Position numbers and translations under genes: made by a program | Shown: in pieces, positions 39,098-47,292 of the stretch | Position numbering within the stretch: the stretch's first letter is position 1 | How the letters are laid out: every line of letters begins with the position of its first letter | DNA from: CAADGU01 sp035444285 | GTDB taxonomy: Bacteria > Chloroflexota > Anaerolineae > Promineifilales > Promineifilaceae | Direction of reading: 5' to 3' | DNA length: 64,000 nucleotides | Assembly: GCA_035444285.1 (NCBI GenBank) | Contig: DAOMOK010000003.1 | Coordinates: forward strand, 186,001 to 250,000 | Notes under the pieces: generated by a model | What the model was told of the DNA's origin: nothing | Databases searched by the model: none | The model's input: only the letters and a program-made list of their open reading frames with translations

Positions 39098-42000
39098 ATG
39101 AGCGTCTCAGGTATCCTGCAAATCTACGACCAGCTTCCGGCCTTTGCCCAGTTGGTTGAAGCCGTTGAAGGGCAGCAGCACATGCCGGCCCTCATGCTGC
39201 CGAAGGGGGCACGGCCGTCCATCCTGGCCAAGCTCTATCTGGAACGGCGCGTGCCCATTTTGCTGCTCACCGGACGGGTAGAATCGGCCGCCGCCTGGAT
39301 TCAGGCGTTGGAAATGTGGCTGCCCGAAGGGGATGTGATGCGCCGCCTGCCAGAGCCAACCCCCCTGCCCAATGATCGTGGCCCATGGAGCGACCGCAGC
39401 CGCGCCGAACGCATCGCCGTTCTCATGCGCCTCATGGCCGGACAGCAGCCCCACATTCCCGCGCTGGAACAGCCACCGCTCATTGTCGCTTCCGCTCGCG
39501 CTTTTTTGCAAAAGACACTGCCCAAAAGGCAGTTTGTAGCCACCACCCGCGCTCTGCGCGTGGGGCAGCTTATTGACCTGGAAAAATTAACGCAAACCTG
39601 GCTGGATGTGGGCTACGAAGCCGCGCCGGTGGTGGAAAAGAGCGGGCAGTTCAGCCGGCGCGGCGGCATCGTGGACATCTTCCCGGTGGCTGCCCCCTAC
39701 CCGGTGCGCATCGAACTATTTGGTGACGAGATTGAGACGATGCGCTGGTTTGACCCGGCCACGCAGCGCACCCTGACCGTCAACGGCAGCGCCGACATCA
39801 CCAGTATGGTGACGCCGCCCAGCCGCGAGGCGCTGCCGGTGGTGGCGCGGGATTACGCCGATACGCTGCCCGCCGACTGTCTGCCGGACGAGGCGATGCA
39901 AAACCTGCCTTCCTGGCAGGACGACATCAAAGATTTACAGAGCGGCCGTTCCTTCCCTAACCTGGAATACTACCTGCCGCTGCTCTATCCCCAACCGGCC
40001 AGTTTGCTGGATTACCTGCCGGAAAATGCACTGGTGGTGGTGGATGATTGGCCGGAGTTGGTCACGGCCGTGGCCGAACTGCACGAACACGCCGACATCA
40101 TCCTCAACGAACAACCCGACATCCCCCCCGGTTACACCGGCCCGATCTTCCCCTGGGAAAAAATCAGCGACGAACTGCAATGGTGGCAACCGCTCATACT
40201 GGGTGAGCGAGCGGCAGATGATCAGGCGATGCCTGATCATCTGCCGCTCGCTCAATCTTTTGATCCTGGTCCCCGCTACGGTGGGCAGATGCGCCCGCTG
40301 ATGACCCAATTGAAGAGCGCCCAACACGATGGCGAACGCACCATCATCGTCAGCCGCCAGGCTGCCCGCCTGGCCAACCTCTGGCAGCAAGAAAACCGCC
40401 CTACCGACCAATCAACCATCACCCCATCGGCCCCATCAGCCGCTCACCTGCTCACCCAATCACCCGATCACATGCTCACCCTCCCCTCTGCCCACGCCAT
40501 TAACTTTATCAATGGCGCGCTGCTAGAAGGCTTTACCCTGGTTGAACGAGAAACCAATCGGGTGCTGCTCAACCTGCTCACCGATGCCGAGATATTTGGC
40601 TGGAAACGGCCGGCCCCCCGCCGCTGGCGGCAGGCCGCCCCCACCGCCCCCGAAACCCACTACGCCGACATCCAGGCCGGGGATTTTGTGGTGCATCTGG
40701 AATATGGCGTCGGCCGTTTTCAGGGATTGGTGGTGCGTACCATCGGCGGCATGGAGCGGGAATACCTGCTGCTGGAATATGCCAACCGGGATGTGCTGTA
40801 TGTGCCCGTCCATCACGCCGACCGTCTGAGCAAATGGATCGGCTCCGACGAACGGCCGCCCAATATCAACCGTCTGGGCGAAAAATCGTGGCAGCAGGCC
40901 AAAGTGCAGGCGCAAAAAGCCGCCGACGAACTGGCAGGTGAACTACTGGAACTGTACTCAGCGCGCGCCCTGGTACACGGTCACGCCTTCGCCAAAGACG
41001 CCGACTGGCAGGCGGAACTGGAAGCCAGCTTTCCCTACCGGGAAACAGAAGACCAGTTGCGGGTGATTGCTGAGGTGAAAGCAGACATGGAACGGCCGCA
41101 GCCCATGGACCGGCTCATCTGCGGCGATGTGGGCTACGGCAAGACGGAAGTGGCGCTGCGAGCTGCCTTCAAAGCGGTGGCCGATGGCAAACAGGTGGCC
41201 ATTCTGGTGCCTACCACCGTGCTGGCGGAGCAGCATTACAACACTTTCCGTGAGCGGCTGAAGCCGTTCCCGGTGGAGGTGGAGATGCTTTCCCGCTTCC
41301 GCACCCAGGGGCAGCAGGAACGGATTGTGAAGCAGTTGAAGGACGGCCGTGTAGACATCATCATCGGCACCCACCGCCTGCTCAGCGACGACATCGCCTT
41401 CAAAGATTTGGGGCTGGTCATCATTGACGAGGAGCAGCGGTTTGGCGTGGCCCATAAAGAGAAGCTTAAGCAGTTCCGCACCGAAGTGGACGTGTTGACC
41501 ATGACCGCCACCCCCATCCCGCGCACCATGTACATGAGCCTGACCGGGGCGCGCGACATCAGCATCATTGATACCGCCCCGGCGGAACGGCTGCCCGTGC
41601 AAACCTATGTCGGTGAATATGACGACGCCCGCATGAAACGCGCCTTGCTGCGCGAACTGGATCGCGGCGGGCAGGTCTTCGTGGTGCATAACCGGGTGAT
41701 GACCATTGAGATCATTCGCAACCAGATTCAAAAACTGACGCCGGATGCGGTGGTGGCGGTGGCGCACGGGCAGATGAGCGAACGGGAACTGGAACGCATC
41801 TTCCTGGCCTTTGTGGATGGCAAAATTGACATTCTCATCAGCACCACCATCATTGAAAGTGGGTTGGACATTCCCAACGCCAACACGTTGATTGTGGATC
41901 GCGCCGATATGTTTGGCCTGGCGCAGTTGTACCAGTTGCGTGGCCGGGTGGGGCGTGGGGCGCGCCGGGCATATGCCTACTTCTTCCATCCACCCTGGCG

Positions 42001-42691
42001 CAGTCTGAGCGAAGACGCCCGCGCCCGCCTGAACGTGATTGCCGAAAATACTGACCTGGGCGCGGGTTACACCATTGCCATACGCGATATGGAGATTCGC
42101 GGCGCAGGGGAACTGCTGGGCGCCTCGCAGAGCGGGCATATCTCGGCGGTGGGGTTTGACCTGTATACGCGGCTGCTGTCCAACGCCGTCAAACAGCGCA
42201 AGGCGGCGCAGGCCGGTGAAACTATCTCCACCCAACTACCGGAAGCGACGACGATTGACGTGCCGCTGGCGGCGTATGTGCCCACCGATTATGTGCCTGA
42301 TGGCGGGCTGCGGCTGCGTCTCTACCGGCGCATGGCCACGCTCTCGACGCTGGAGGAGATTGACGCGATGGCGGATGAACTGGCCGACCGCTTTGGCCCG
42401 ATACCGGACCCGGTACACAACCTGCTCTACCAACTGCGGATTAAGGTGCTGGCAGAACGGGCGGAGGTGACGGCCGTGACCACGGAGGCCGGACAGATTA
42501 AAATTCGGGTACCGGACCTGGAAAACCTGGATCGCTATCGTTTGCAACGATACCTGGGCGAAAATGCCCGCGTCAGCCGCAAAGCGATCTGGATGCCGCG
42601 CCATATGAGTACCCACGAGTGGCAGGTGGAACTGGTGCAGGTATTGGAACGGCTGGCGGCTTTTGAGCGGGAAAAGATGATGAGTTCGTAG
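39098..42691 (+). CDS. mfd: Transcription-repair coupling factor Mfd
   Basis: 1197 residues, within the normal 1100-1200 range. N-terminal UvrB-homology part (to about 320), then the RNA-polymerase interaction domain (DFVVHLEYGVGRFQGL, near 530-590). The SF2 translocase follows with Walker A GDVGYGKT (676-683), IIDEEQRFG and the TRG/motif VI region (RGRVGRGARRAYAYF). A C-terminal TRCF domain completes it. It displaces stalled RNA polymerase and recruits UvrA. Residues about 369-386 are encoded by a perfect palindrome, and 440-465 (ITPSAPSAAHLLTQSPDH) by a CTCACC-rich repeat. Both lie in the poorly conserved region before the RNA-polymerase interaction domain. No clear SD precedes the start. 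Confidence 0.96.
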   Translation: MSVSGILQIYDQLPAFAQLVEAVEGQQHMPALMLPKGARPSILAKLYLERRVPILLLTGRVESAAAWIQALEMWLPEGDVMRRLPEPTPLPNDRGPWSDRSRAERIAVLMRLMAGQQPHIPALEQPPLIVASARAFLQKTLPKRQFVATTRALRVGQLIDLEKLTQTWLDVGYEAAPVVEKSGQFSRRGGIVDIFPVAAPYPVRIELFGDEIETMRWFDPATQRTLTVNGSADITSMVTPPSREALPVVARDYADTLPADCLPDEAMQNLPSWQDDIKDLQSGRSFPNLEYYLPLLYPQPASLLDYLPENALVVVDDWPELVTAVAELHEHADIILNEQPDIPPGYTGPIFPWEKISDELQWWQPLILGERAADDQAMPDHLPLAQSFDPGPRYGGQMRPLMTQLKSAQHDGERTIIVSRQAARLANLWQQENRPTDQSTITPSAPSAAHLLTQSPDHMLTLPSAHAINFINGALLEGFTLVERETNRVLLNLLTDAEIFGWKRPAPRRWRQAAPTAPETHYADIQAGDFVVHLEYGVGRFQGLVVRTIGGMEREYLLLEYANRDVLYVPVHHADRLSKWIGSDERPPNINRLGEKSWQQAKVQAQKAADELAGELLELYSARALVHGHAFAKDADWQAELEASFPYRETEDQLRVIAEVKADMERPQPMDRLICGDVGYGKTEVALRAAFKAVADGKQVAILVPTTVLAEQHYNTFRERLKPFPVEVEMLSRFRTQGQQERIVKQLKDGRVDIIIGTHRLLSDDIAFKDLGLVIIDEEQRFGVAHKEKLKQFRTEVDVLTMTATPIPRTMYMSLTGARDISIIDTAPAERLPVQTYVGEYDDARMKRALLRELDRGGQVFVVHNRVMTIEIIRNQIQKLTPDAVVAVAHGQMSERELERIFLAFVDGKIDILISTTIIESGLDIPNANTLIVDRADMFGLAQLYQLRGRVGRGARRAYAYFFHPPWRSLSEDARARLNVIAENTDLGAGYTIAIRDMEIRGAGELLGASQSGHISAVGFDLYTRLLSNAVKQRKAAQAGETISTQLPEATTIDVPLAAYVPTDYVPDGGLRLRLYRRMATLSTLEEIDAMADELADRFGPIPDPVHNLLYQLRIKVLAERAEVTAVTTEAGQIKIRVPDLENLDRYRLQRYLGENARVSRKAIWMPRHMSTHEWQVELVQVLERLAAFEREKMMSS
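40204..40254. repeat. Perfect 24-bp-arm palindrome inside mfd
   Basis: The arm 40204-40227, beginning TGAGCGAGCGGCAGATGATC, is exactly complementary to 40231-40254, which ends CATCTGCCGCTCGCTCA. The loop is 3 bases (GAT). It is in frame with mfd and has no stop, encoding about 17 residues (ERAADDQAMPDHLPLAQ). It behaves like an in-frame palindromic element, as known for Rickettsia RPE. Confidence 0.95.
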
Positions 42692-42738
42692 TAGGCACTT
42701 TAGTGCCATTAGAAGGCGATAAATCGCCTACTACGAAC
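42684..42738. repeat. GTTCGTAGTAGGC-family palindromic element (copy 2)
   Basis: GTTCGTAGTAGGC (42684-42696) faces GCCTACTACGAAC (42726-42738). Inside are hairpins GCACTTTAGTGC and AGGCGATAAATCGCCT. The mfd stop codon TAG is the one inside the left arm. It leaves 19 bases before the start at 42758. Confidence 0.88.
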
Positions 42739-42757
42739 TTTTATTACAGGAGGCGAG

Positions 42758-43819
42758 ATGCGTGCAGAGATTCAGAACTCATCAATTTTGCGGCTGCTGC
42801 TGATTATGATGACGTTTATCGTTATCGCTATCGGGCTAAGGGCGTTGGCGACGGTGGTGGGGCCGGTGCTGGTGGCGCTGGTGCTGGCGCTGGCCTGCGC
42901 ACCGCTGTATCAGTGGTTGCAACGCAAAGGGATGAAATCCGGTCTGGCGCTGCTGACGATGACGGTGCTGCTGCTGGCCGTTTTCCTGGGATTGGGCTGG
43001 CTGGTGCTGTCTTCTTTTCAAACGCTGGCGCAGACACTGCCCACGTACACGGAAAATATGCAGGCACAGGTGGCGGAAATATCGGCGAGCCTGGCGGAGT
43101 TGGGGGTGGATCGGGAATCAACAAGTGCGGTGGGGAACACGGCCGTGTCCGCCATCACCACCATCGCCGCCCAGGTATTGAGCATTGGCCTGAGTATGGT
43201 GGTGACGGCCGTGATCGTCCTGGTGCTGCTCATCTTTCTCATCGCCGAATCGCCCGGTTATGCGGCGCGGCTGCGGCGTGGCCTGGGCGATAAGAGCGAC
43301 GTAGTGGGCAAGGTGGGCGCTTTCCGGCAAAGCATCCTCTTCTATTTTGTGGCCCGCATCAAGGTAAATTTGCTTACCTCGGCCGGGATTTTGGTGATGC
43401 TGTTGGTGACGGGCATTGATTCAGCGTTGTTATGGTCGGTGCTGGCCTTTTTCCTCAGCTTTGTGCCCTATTTTGGTATTGTCATTGCCATGATTCCGCC
43501 GTTGATCCTGGGCTTTGCCCAATACGGCATGAGCATGGTGGTGCTGCTGGCCATTGGCTATACCATCATCAACCAGGTCGCGGAGCAAATTTTGGCCCCT
43601 AAAATCATCGGCGACCAGATCAGCCTGTCGCCCGCTTTGACGTTTGTGGCCATTTTCTTTTGGGGATGGATGTTTGACTTTATGGGGGTGCTGCTGGCTG
43701 CGCCGCTGACGGTGATGATGGTGATGCTGTTTGACCATTTTCCGGAAACGCGCTGGCTGGCGGCACTGGCCGTTACCGACAAGGCGGAACCCGCGCCGGC
43801 ACCAACTGAAGAAATATAG
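42758..43819 (+). CDS. AI-2E family transporter (PerM/TqsA-like permease)
   Basis: 353 residues with eight predicted membrane segments; SD GGAGGCGAG. The first two segments (LRLLLIMMTFIVIAIGLRAL, VVGPVLVALVLALACAPLY), a periplasmic helical loop (TYTENMQAQVAEISASLAEL), and the closing block FVPYFGIVIAMIPPLILGF with FWGWMFDFMGVLLAAPLT are characteristic. The family includes AI-2 exporters and Na+/H+ antiporters, so the substrate is open. It follows mfd in the same direction after a repeat element. Confidence 0.9.
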   Translation: MRAEIQNSSILRLLLIMMTFIVIAIGLRALATVVGPVLVALVLALACAPLYQWLQRKGMKSGLALLTMTVLLLAVFLGLGWLVLSSFQTLAQTLPTYTENMQAQVAEISASLAELGVDRESTSAVGNTAVSAITTIAAQVLSIGLSMVVTAVIVLVLLIFLIAESPGYAARLRRGLGDKSDVVGKVGAFRQSILFYFVARIKVNLLTSAGILVMLLVTGIDSALLWSVLAFFLSFVPYFGIVIAMIPPLILGFAQYGMSMVVLLAIGYTIINQVAEQILAPKIIGDQISLSPALTFVAIFFWGWMFDFMGVLLAAPLTVMMVMLFDHFPETRWLAALAVTDKAEPAPAPTEEI

Positions 43820-43861
43820 CCGTAACGCGATTTGGCAAATCGGGTTACAGGGAAGAAACTG

Positions 43862-44224
43862 ATGGAAATCAAGTTTTTTGACGAAGGGCCAAAACCGCGC
43901 GGCGAGGTGCGGATTAAACAGTTGGGGCTGTATATGTATGAAGACCAGCGGCGAGTGCAGGTGGGCTTTGCACTGACGCCATTTAGCGAACGGCCGTCCA
44001 TCGAAGTCACCATCCGCAATCCCTGGGGTGAGGAAGTGAGTTCGCTGCATGTGATCGAAACGCTGGATACCAACTTCTCCATGACCATGCACCTGCGCGA
44101 TAAAACGCCGTCCGATACCTACGAAGTGACCGCCACGCTCTACTATGCCACCCCGGAAACGGAACGAGAAGACGTGCATACGGTGACACGGCCGTTGGAC
44201 GCGACGCGGGCGGGGGAGCAGTAG
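43862..44224 (+). CDS. Small conserved hypothetical protein
   Basis: 120 residues; the ATG at 43862 has GGGAAG upstream. Soluble and rich in beta-strand patterns: MEIKFFDEGPKPRGEVRIKQ, QVGFALTPFSERPSIEVTIR, SSLHVIETLDTNFSMTMHLR and YEVTATLYYATPETEREDVH. It looks like a single beta-sandwich domain. No catalytic motif is seen. It lies between the AI-2E permease and the PHP gene, same direction, and I do not recognise it. Confidence 0.65.
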   Translation: MEIKFFDEGPKPRGEVRIKQLGLYMYEDQRRVQVGFALTPFSERPSIEVTIRNPWGEEVSSLHVIETLDTNFSMTMHLRDKTPSDTYEVTATLYYATPETEREDVHTVTRPLDATRAGEQ

Positions 44225-44230
44225 GCCGAA

Positions 44231-44262
44231 GCCCGTAATCGGTAATCCGTTATCGGTAATCG
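44231..44262. repeat. GGTAATCGG-family repeat
   Basis: CGTAATCGGTAATCCGTTAT and CGGTAATCGGTGATTC (44234-44269) are direct copies of GGTAATC. They fill the gap before the PHP gene. A short complementary pair (GTAATC and GATTC-like) is weak here. Confidence 0.6.
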
Positions 44263-44285
44263 GTGATTCATGTTTAGGGGAACAT

Positions 44286-45218
44286 ATGACCAGACAGTTT
44301 GTTGCGGATTTACACAATCATACGACTGCTTCGGATGGGGAGTATACGCCGACGGAATTGGTGCGGGCGGCGGCGGAATTGGGGTTGCGGGCGGTGGGGG
44401 TGACGGACCATGACACGCTGGCGGGGCTGGATGAGGCGCTGGCGGCGGGACATGAGGCGGGGATTCGTGTGGTGCCAGGGGTGGAGGTGTCATTGCGGTT
44501 CAGACGGCCGTACTTCACCGGCACCCTCCACTATCTGCTCTACATCCCTTATGCGCTGCTCGATGATCACGCTTTCCGCCAGATGGCGACGGAGATTTTT
44601 AGTCAGGGGCGCGGTGGCGGGCTGGTACGCGCCCGTGTCGCGGCCATCAACGAGATTTTTGGACCGGAGGGGGAGGCGCCTATGCTGAAACAGCCGTTGA
44701 CCGCTGAAGAAATCGAGGCGTTGGCCCCCAATGTCACCCGCCGCCACTTTGCCCTCGCCCTCGGCGACAATCACGGGCTGGACAAGGGGCAGGTGAGCCA
44801 ACTCATCGGCAATGATAGTCCGGCTTACGTGCCCTCCGGCATTGAACCGGCGCAATTGACGCCGCTGCTGCACGCTTATCCGCAGTTGGTGCGTGTGTTT
44901 GCCCACCCCGCCGCCGGTTCCTACCCCGGCGAGAGTCTGTACAACGAAGTGCTGCCGCCGATTGAGATTGTGGAGCGGCTGCTGCCGGAATTTTTAGACG
45001 ACAAAGTATTGGGGCTGGATGGGCTGGAAGTGCATTATCCGGGGCACACGCCGGAACACGAACAGTTGATGGCGCAGTGGGCCAGGCAATACGACCTGTT
45101 GATGACGGGGGGATCAGACTGCCATGATCGGGTGGCACGGCCGTTAGGCGTTACTGGCGTTTCCCCTGATGAGCTAAATGCCCTTATCAATCAATTACAA
45201 ATTGTCCTCGAAGATTGA
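44286..45218 (+). CDS. PHP-domain phosphoesterase
   Basis: 310 residues. PHP metal-site motifs: VADLHNHTTASDGEYTPTEL (HNH near 10-12), VTDHDTLAGL, VVPGVEVSL, RVFAHPAAG and MTGGSDCHDR. This is the TrpH/YciV-type family (5'-3' RNase/phosphatase of nucleic-acid ends). It likely hydrolyses phosphoester bonds with a trinuclear metal site in the cytoplasm. The substrate is not fixed by the sequence. It ends in a possible promoter/operator for the BrnT gene. Confidence 0.9.
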   Translation: MTRQFVADLHNHTTASDGEYTPTELVRAAAELGLRAVGVTDHDTLAGLDEALAAGHEAGIRVVPGVEVSLRFRRPYFTGTLHYLLYIPYALLDDHAFRQMATEIFSQGRGGGLVRARVAAINEIFGPEGEAPMLKQPLTAEEIEALAPNVTRRHFALALGDNHGLDKGQVSQLIGNDSPAYVPSGIEPAQLTPLLHAYPQLVRVFAHPAAGSYPGESLYNEVLPPIEIVERLLPEFLDDKVLGLDGLEVHYPGHTPEHEQLMAQWARQYDLLMTGGSDCHDRVARPLGVTGVSPDELNALINQLQIVLED

Positions 45219-45239
45219 CACCAAGTTTTGGTGTAAAAT
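45215..45239 (+). promoter_or_regulatory. Dyad at the brnT promoter
   Basis: ACACCAA (45218-45224) and TTGGTGT (45228-45234) form a 7-bp dyad with a 3-base centre, overlapping TTGACA (45215-45220). It lies 48 bases upstream of the BrnT start. BrnA is a ribbon-helix-helix repressor, so this is a good operator candidate; a terminator for the PHP gene is an alternative. Confidence 0.45.
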
Positions 45240-45281
45240 AGTGGGGAAACGGTTAAAGGTAAATTGCGATGAGGTGGTCAT

Positions 45282-45584
45282 TTGCGCTATCAATTTGATT
45301 GGGATCCGGCAAAAGAAGCCATCAATATCCGCAAACATCAGGTCAACTTTCGCCGGGCGGCTACTGTTTTTCGTGATCCCAATCAACTTTCTCTGTTTGA
45401 TGATGAACACAGCCAGGAAGAAGATCGATGGGTAACGATGGGCATTGACAGCGGTGGTGTGCTGCGCGTTGTTATTCACACTTTCGCGCAAGTAAATGAA
45501 AATCTATGTGAGATTCGCATTATATCGGCCAGAAAGGCAACTTCGGCTGAAGCAACTCAGTATAATGAGGGGATGATCCCATGA
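45282..45584 (+). CDS. brnT: BrnT-family toxin
   Basis: 100 residues. A TTG start is used because an in-frame TGA lies 4 codons upstream and no ATG is available; GAGGTGG precedes it. Motifs: FDWDPAKEAINIRKHQVNF and VFRDPNQLSLFDDEHSQEE, then DRWVTMGIDSGGVLRVVIHT and IRIISARKATSAEATQY, all matching BrnT. BrnT is a type II toxin with RelE-like ribonuclease fold that blocks translation. It overlaps BrnA by 4 bases (ATGA). The lower GC of this block points to acquisition. Confidence 0.92.
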   Translation: MRYQFDWDPAKEAINIRKHQVNFRRAATVFRDPNQLSLFDDEHSQEEDRWVTMGIDSGGVLRVVIHTFAQVNENLCEIRIISARKATSAEATQYNEGMIP

Positions 45585-45781
45585 AAGCGGAATATGATTT
45601 TTCCAAAGCTAAACGAGGCCAATTTTATAAACCTGAAGTTGTATTTAGCTCTCCTGTCTATCTCGAACCAGATGTGGACGAATATCTCAATAAACTGGCA
45701 AGTGAAAAAGATATAGACATCCAACAACTGGTAAATCAATGGCTTCGAGCAAATATCAAACTTGTGGAAAGCGTCCACTGA
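45581..45781 (+). CDS. brnA: BrnA-family antitoxin
   Basis: 66 residues. MKAEYDFSKAKRGQFYKPE and the ribbon-helix-helix-like C-terminus (PVYLEPDVDEYLNKLASEKD, VNQWLRANIKLVE) are typical of BrnA. It neutralises BrnT by binding and represses the operon with the toxin. The start overlaps the brnT stop, giving coupled translation. It converges on the GIY-YIG gene (ends 45787) with only 5 bases between. Confidence 0.9.
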   Translation: MKAEYDFSKAKRGQFYKPEVVFSSPVYLEPDVDEYLNKLASEKDIDIQQLVNQWLRANIKLVESVH

Positions 45782-45786
45782 ACATA

Positions 45787-46635
45787 CTATGAGCGTTTTG
45801 CCAGATTCCGGTTCAGTCCCATTTCTTGGCTTTGTAACTTGGACTGCCACCGACCTTCCATCATAAGTATATCGTGTGAAGTAGCAGATGTTCCTGCGAC
45901 TTCCAAAATAGAAACCTGATAGTCGCTCAAATCACGGCTCTTGAGACCCAAATTACCGCCATGCCCCGTGTGGATATAGTCTTGCCAACGGCCCCAAAAC
46001 CCATCTTCACCAGTCGCCGAACCAATATACTGCTCCTTAGTCTTTGGGCATGTGAGCAGGTAAACTCCTCGAGAGGATTGAAGAGCTGTGATCCAGCTTC
46101 CTGGCATACTCTCAAGTTTTGAAAGAGGTCGGATGAAATTCAAAAAGCCCGGAAAAGTGGGTTCCTGAAATTCCTTTCGCAACTCAGTGACATGTTTGTT
46201 ATTCCGTTCAGCGTATTGTATCCAGGCAATGTTTCCTGGTCCCCAATCAATGAACAATTTGCCGATGAGGTCGCTAAGCGCATCATGCAATTCAAGGTCA
46301 TAAACATCATAGCTACCTGCCTCATCTATTCCATCCATGTGCGGTTTGGGCGTGTCTTGTTCCAACAACCCACGATACTTCACAGTATAAACGCCGGCAA
46401 ACATCGTTTCGTTATCAAGGTTGGCAATGAACACTGCCCAATAAGGGGCCGTGAGTTTCCTTCGGTTCGGTATGCTTTGCGTGGATTGATACTGTTCAAA
46501 CTTTGAACGGTCGTCGCGCCATAGTTCATAGGGGGTACGTCCCCTGGCCGCTCGCTTATCTTTGTGACGAATGAGGCGAACATCACGCAATGTCAGGCCA
46601 GCTTCATTTAAGATTGTATTAAACATGATCGGCAT
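45787..46635 (-). CDS. GIY-YIG nuclease domain protein
   Basis: 282 residues. Start at 46635 (MPIMFNTILNEAG) with GAGGAG 10 bases upstream; an ATG at 46662 overlaps the stop of the truncated HepT frame (ATGA) and is an alternative. N-terminal domain: VRLIRHKDKRAARGRTPYELW and QYQSTQ, a conserved region of unknown role. The GIY-YIG domain (about 185-282) has RGVYLLTCPKTKEQYIGSAT, WGRWQDYIHTGHGGN and a Glu in EGRWQ. It may cut DNA. It sits downstream of MNT and HepT remains, in a patch of toxin-like genes. Confidence 0.85.
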   Translation of the reverse strand: MPIMFNTILNEAGLTLRDVRLIRHKDKRAARGRTPYELWRDDRSKFEQYQSTQSIPNRRKLTAPYWAVFIANLDNETMFAGVYTVKYRGLLEQDTPKPHMDGIDEAGSYDVYDLELHDALSDLIGKLFIDWGPGNIAWIQYAERNNKHVTELRKEFQEPTFPGFLNFIRPLSKLESMPGSWITALQSSRGVYLLTCPKTKEQYIGSATGEDGFWGRWQDYIHTGHGGNLGLKSRDLSDYQVSILEVAGTSATSHDILMMEGRWQSKLQSQEMGLNRNLAKRS

Positions 46636-46658
46636 AACAATGTCACTCCTCTTGGCGC

Positions 46659-46826
46659 TCATTGGAGGGAATGCATAAAGGATAGAAAAGCGCTGATTTG
46701 TTTGGGGTAAACAACTTGCAAGGCTAATGCTCTGACTCGTACCAGTTGTAAGCGGTCGGCGTCTAGCCTGATGTGGTAACTGTGGCGAAACAGATGGCGA
46801 AAACGGCGTAGTTCGTCGAGCGCTTC
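46659..46826 (-). pseudogene. hepT: Truncated HepT (HEPN) toxin, C-terminal part only
   Basis: 55 codons bounded by TAG (46827-46829) and TGA (46659-46661) read EALDELRRFRHLFRHSYHIR then LDADRLQLVRVRALALQVVY. RHLFRHSY is the R-x4-H-x-Y catalytic motif of HEPN ribonucleases. The N-terminal half and a start codon are missing, and the fragment begins 10 bases after the MNT gene stop. An internal deletion fusing the end of the antitoxin gene to the toxin tail is the simplest explanation. The stop overlaps a possible GIY-YIG start. Confidence 0.75.
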
Positions 46827-46839
46827 CTATGCTGCCTGG

Positions 46840-47232
46840 TTAATGACTGCGATAATCGCTTTCTCGCGCATAGATACACTCTCCGTAATCGGCAATGGTC
46901 TGGGTGATGGGGTGGGCATACGGCCGTAAATCCACCATCCACCGCACGGCTTCCTCTAACTGTCGCCAAAAAACACTCTCCGCTGCCAGCCAATCCCCCA
47001 CCCGCTCACTGTCAACGGCCACGTCAATATCCGAATGGGAGGTAAAACGGCCAGGCTGGACGACCGAGCCAAAAAGATAGACGGCCTGAATTGTCGGGAA
47101 CCCAGGCGCCAGTTGGCCGATTGCCTGGCGCACCCGGCTCAACATTTCCAGCCGCAACGTTTCACGCTGCTGCCACCGTTCCGCTTCGCGTTGCGCATGG
47201 TATTCTCGTGAGGTCATTTGCCGGACGGTCAT
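46840..47232 (-). CDS. mntA: MNT-type nucleotidyltransferase antitoxin
   Basis: 130 residues from the ATG at 47232 (MTVRQMTSREYH). The nucleotidyltransferase core reads AVYLFGSVVQPGRFTSHSDI then DVAVDS, with GS and D-x-D metal ligands. MNT proteins AMPylate and silence their HEPN toxin partner (HepT). The toxin frame that follows is truncated (46659-46826). The C-terminal end ECIYARESDYRSH may also be altered by the deletion. Only the antitoxin half looks intact. Confidence 0.8.
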   Translation of the reverse strand: MTVRQMTSREYHAQREAERWQQRETLRLEMLSRVRQAIGQLAPGFPTIQAVYLFGSVVQPGRFTSHSDIDVAVDSERVGDWLAAESVFWRQLEEAVRWMVDLRPYAHPITQTIADYGECIYARESDYRSH

Positions 47233-47292
47233 GCCCCAAGTGTAAAACAGAGTGGGGGAAACGCACAATCTCCCAATCTCTCAATTTCACCC

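Noticed and set aside
40958..42235. A 425-codon minus-strand frame
   Set aside because: It is antisense to the helicase part of mfd and has no recognisable domain.
42703..43293. A long Gly/Ala-rich frame on the plus strand
   Set aside because: It overlaps the AI-2E permease in another frame; only the permease frame has family motifs and a ribosome binding site.
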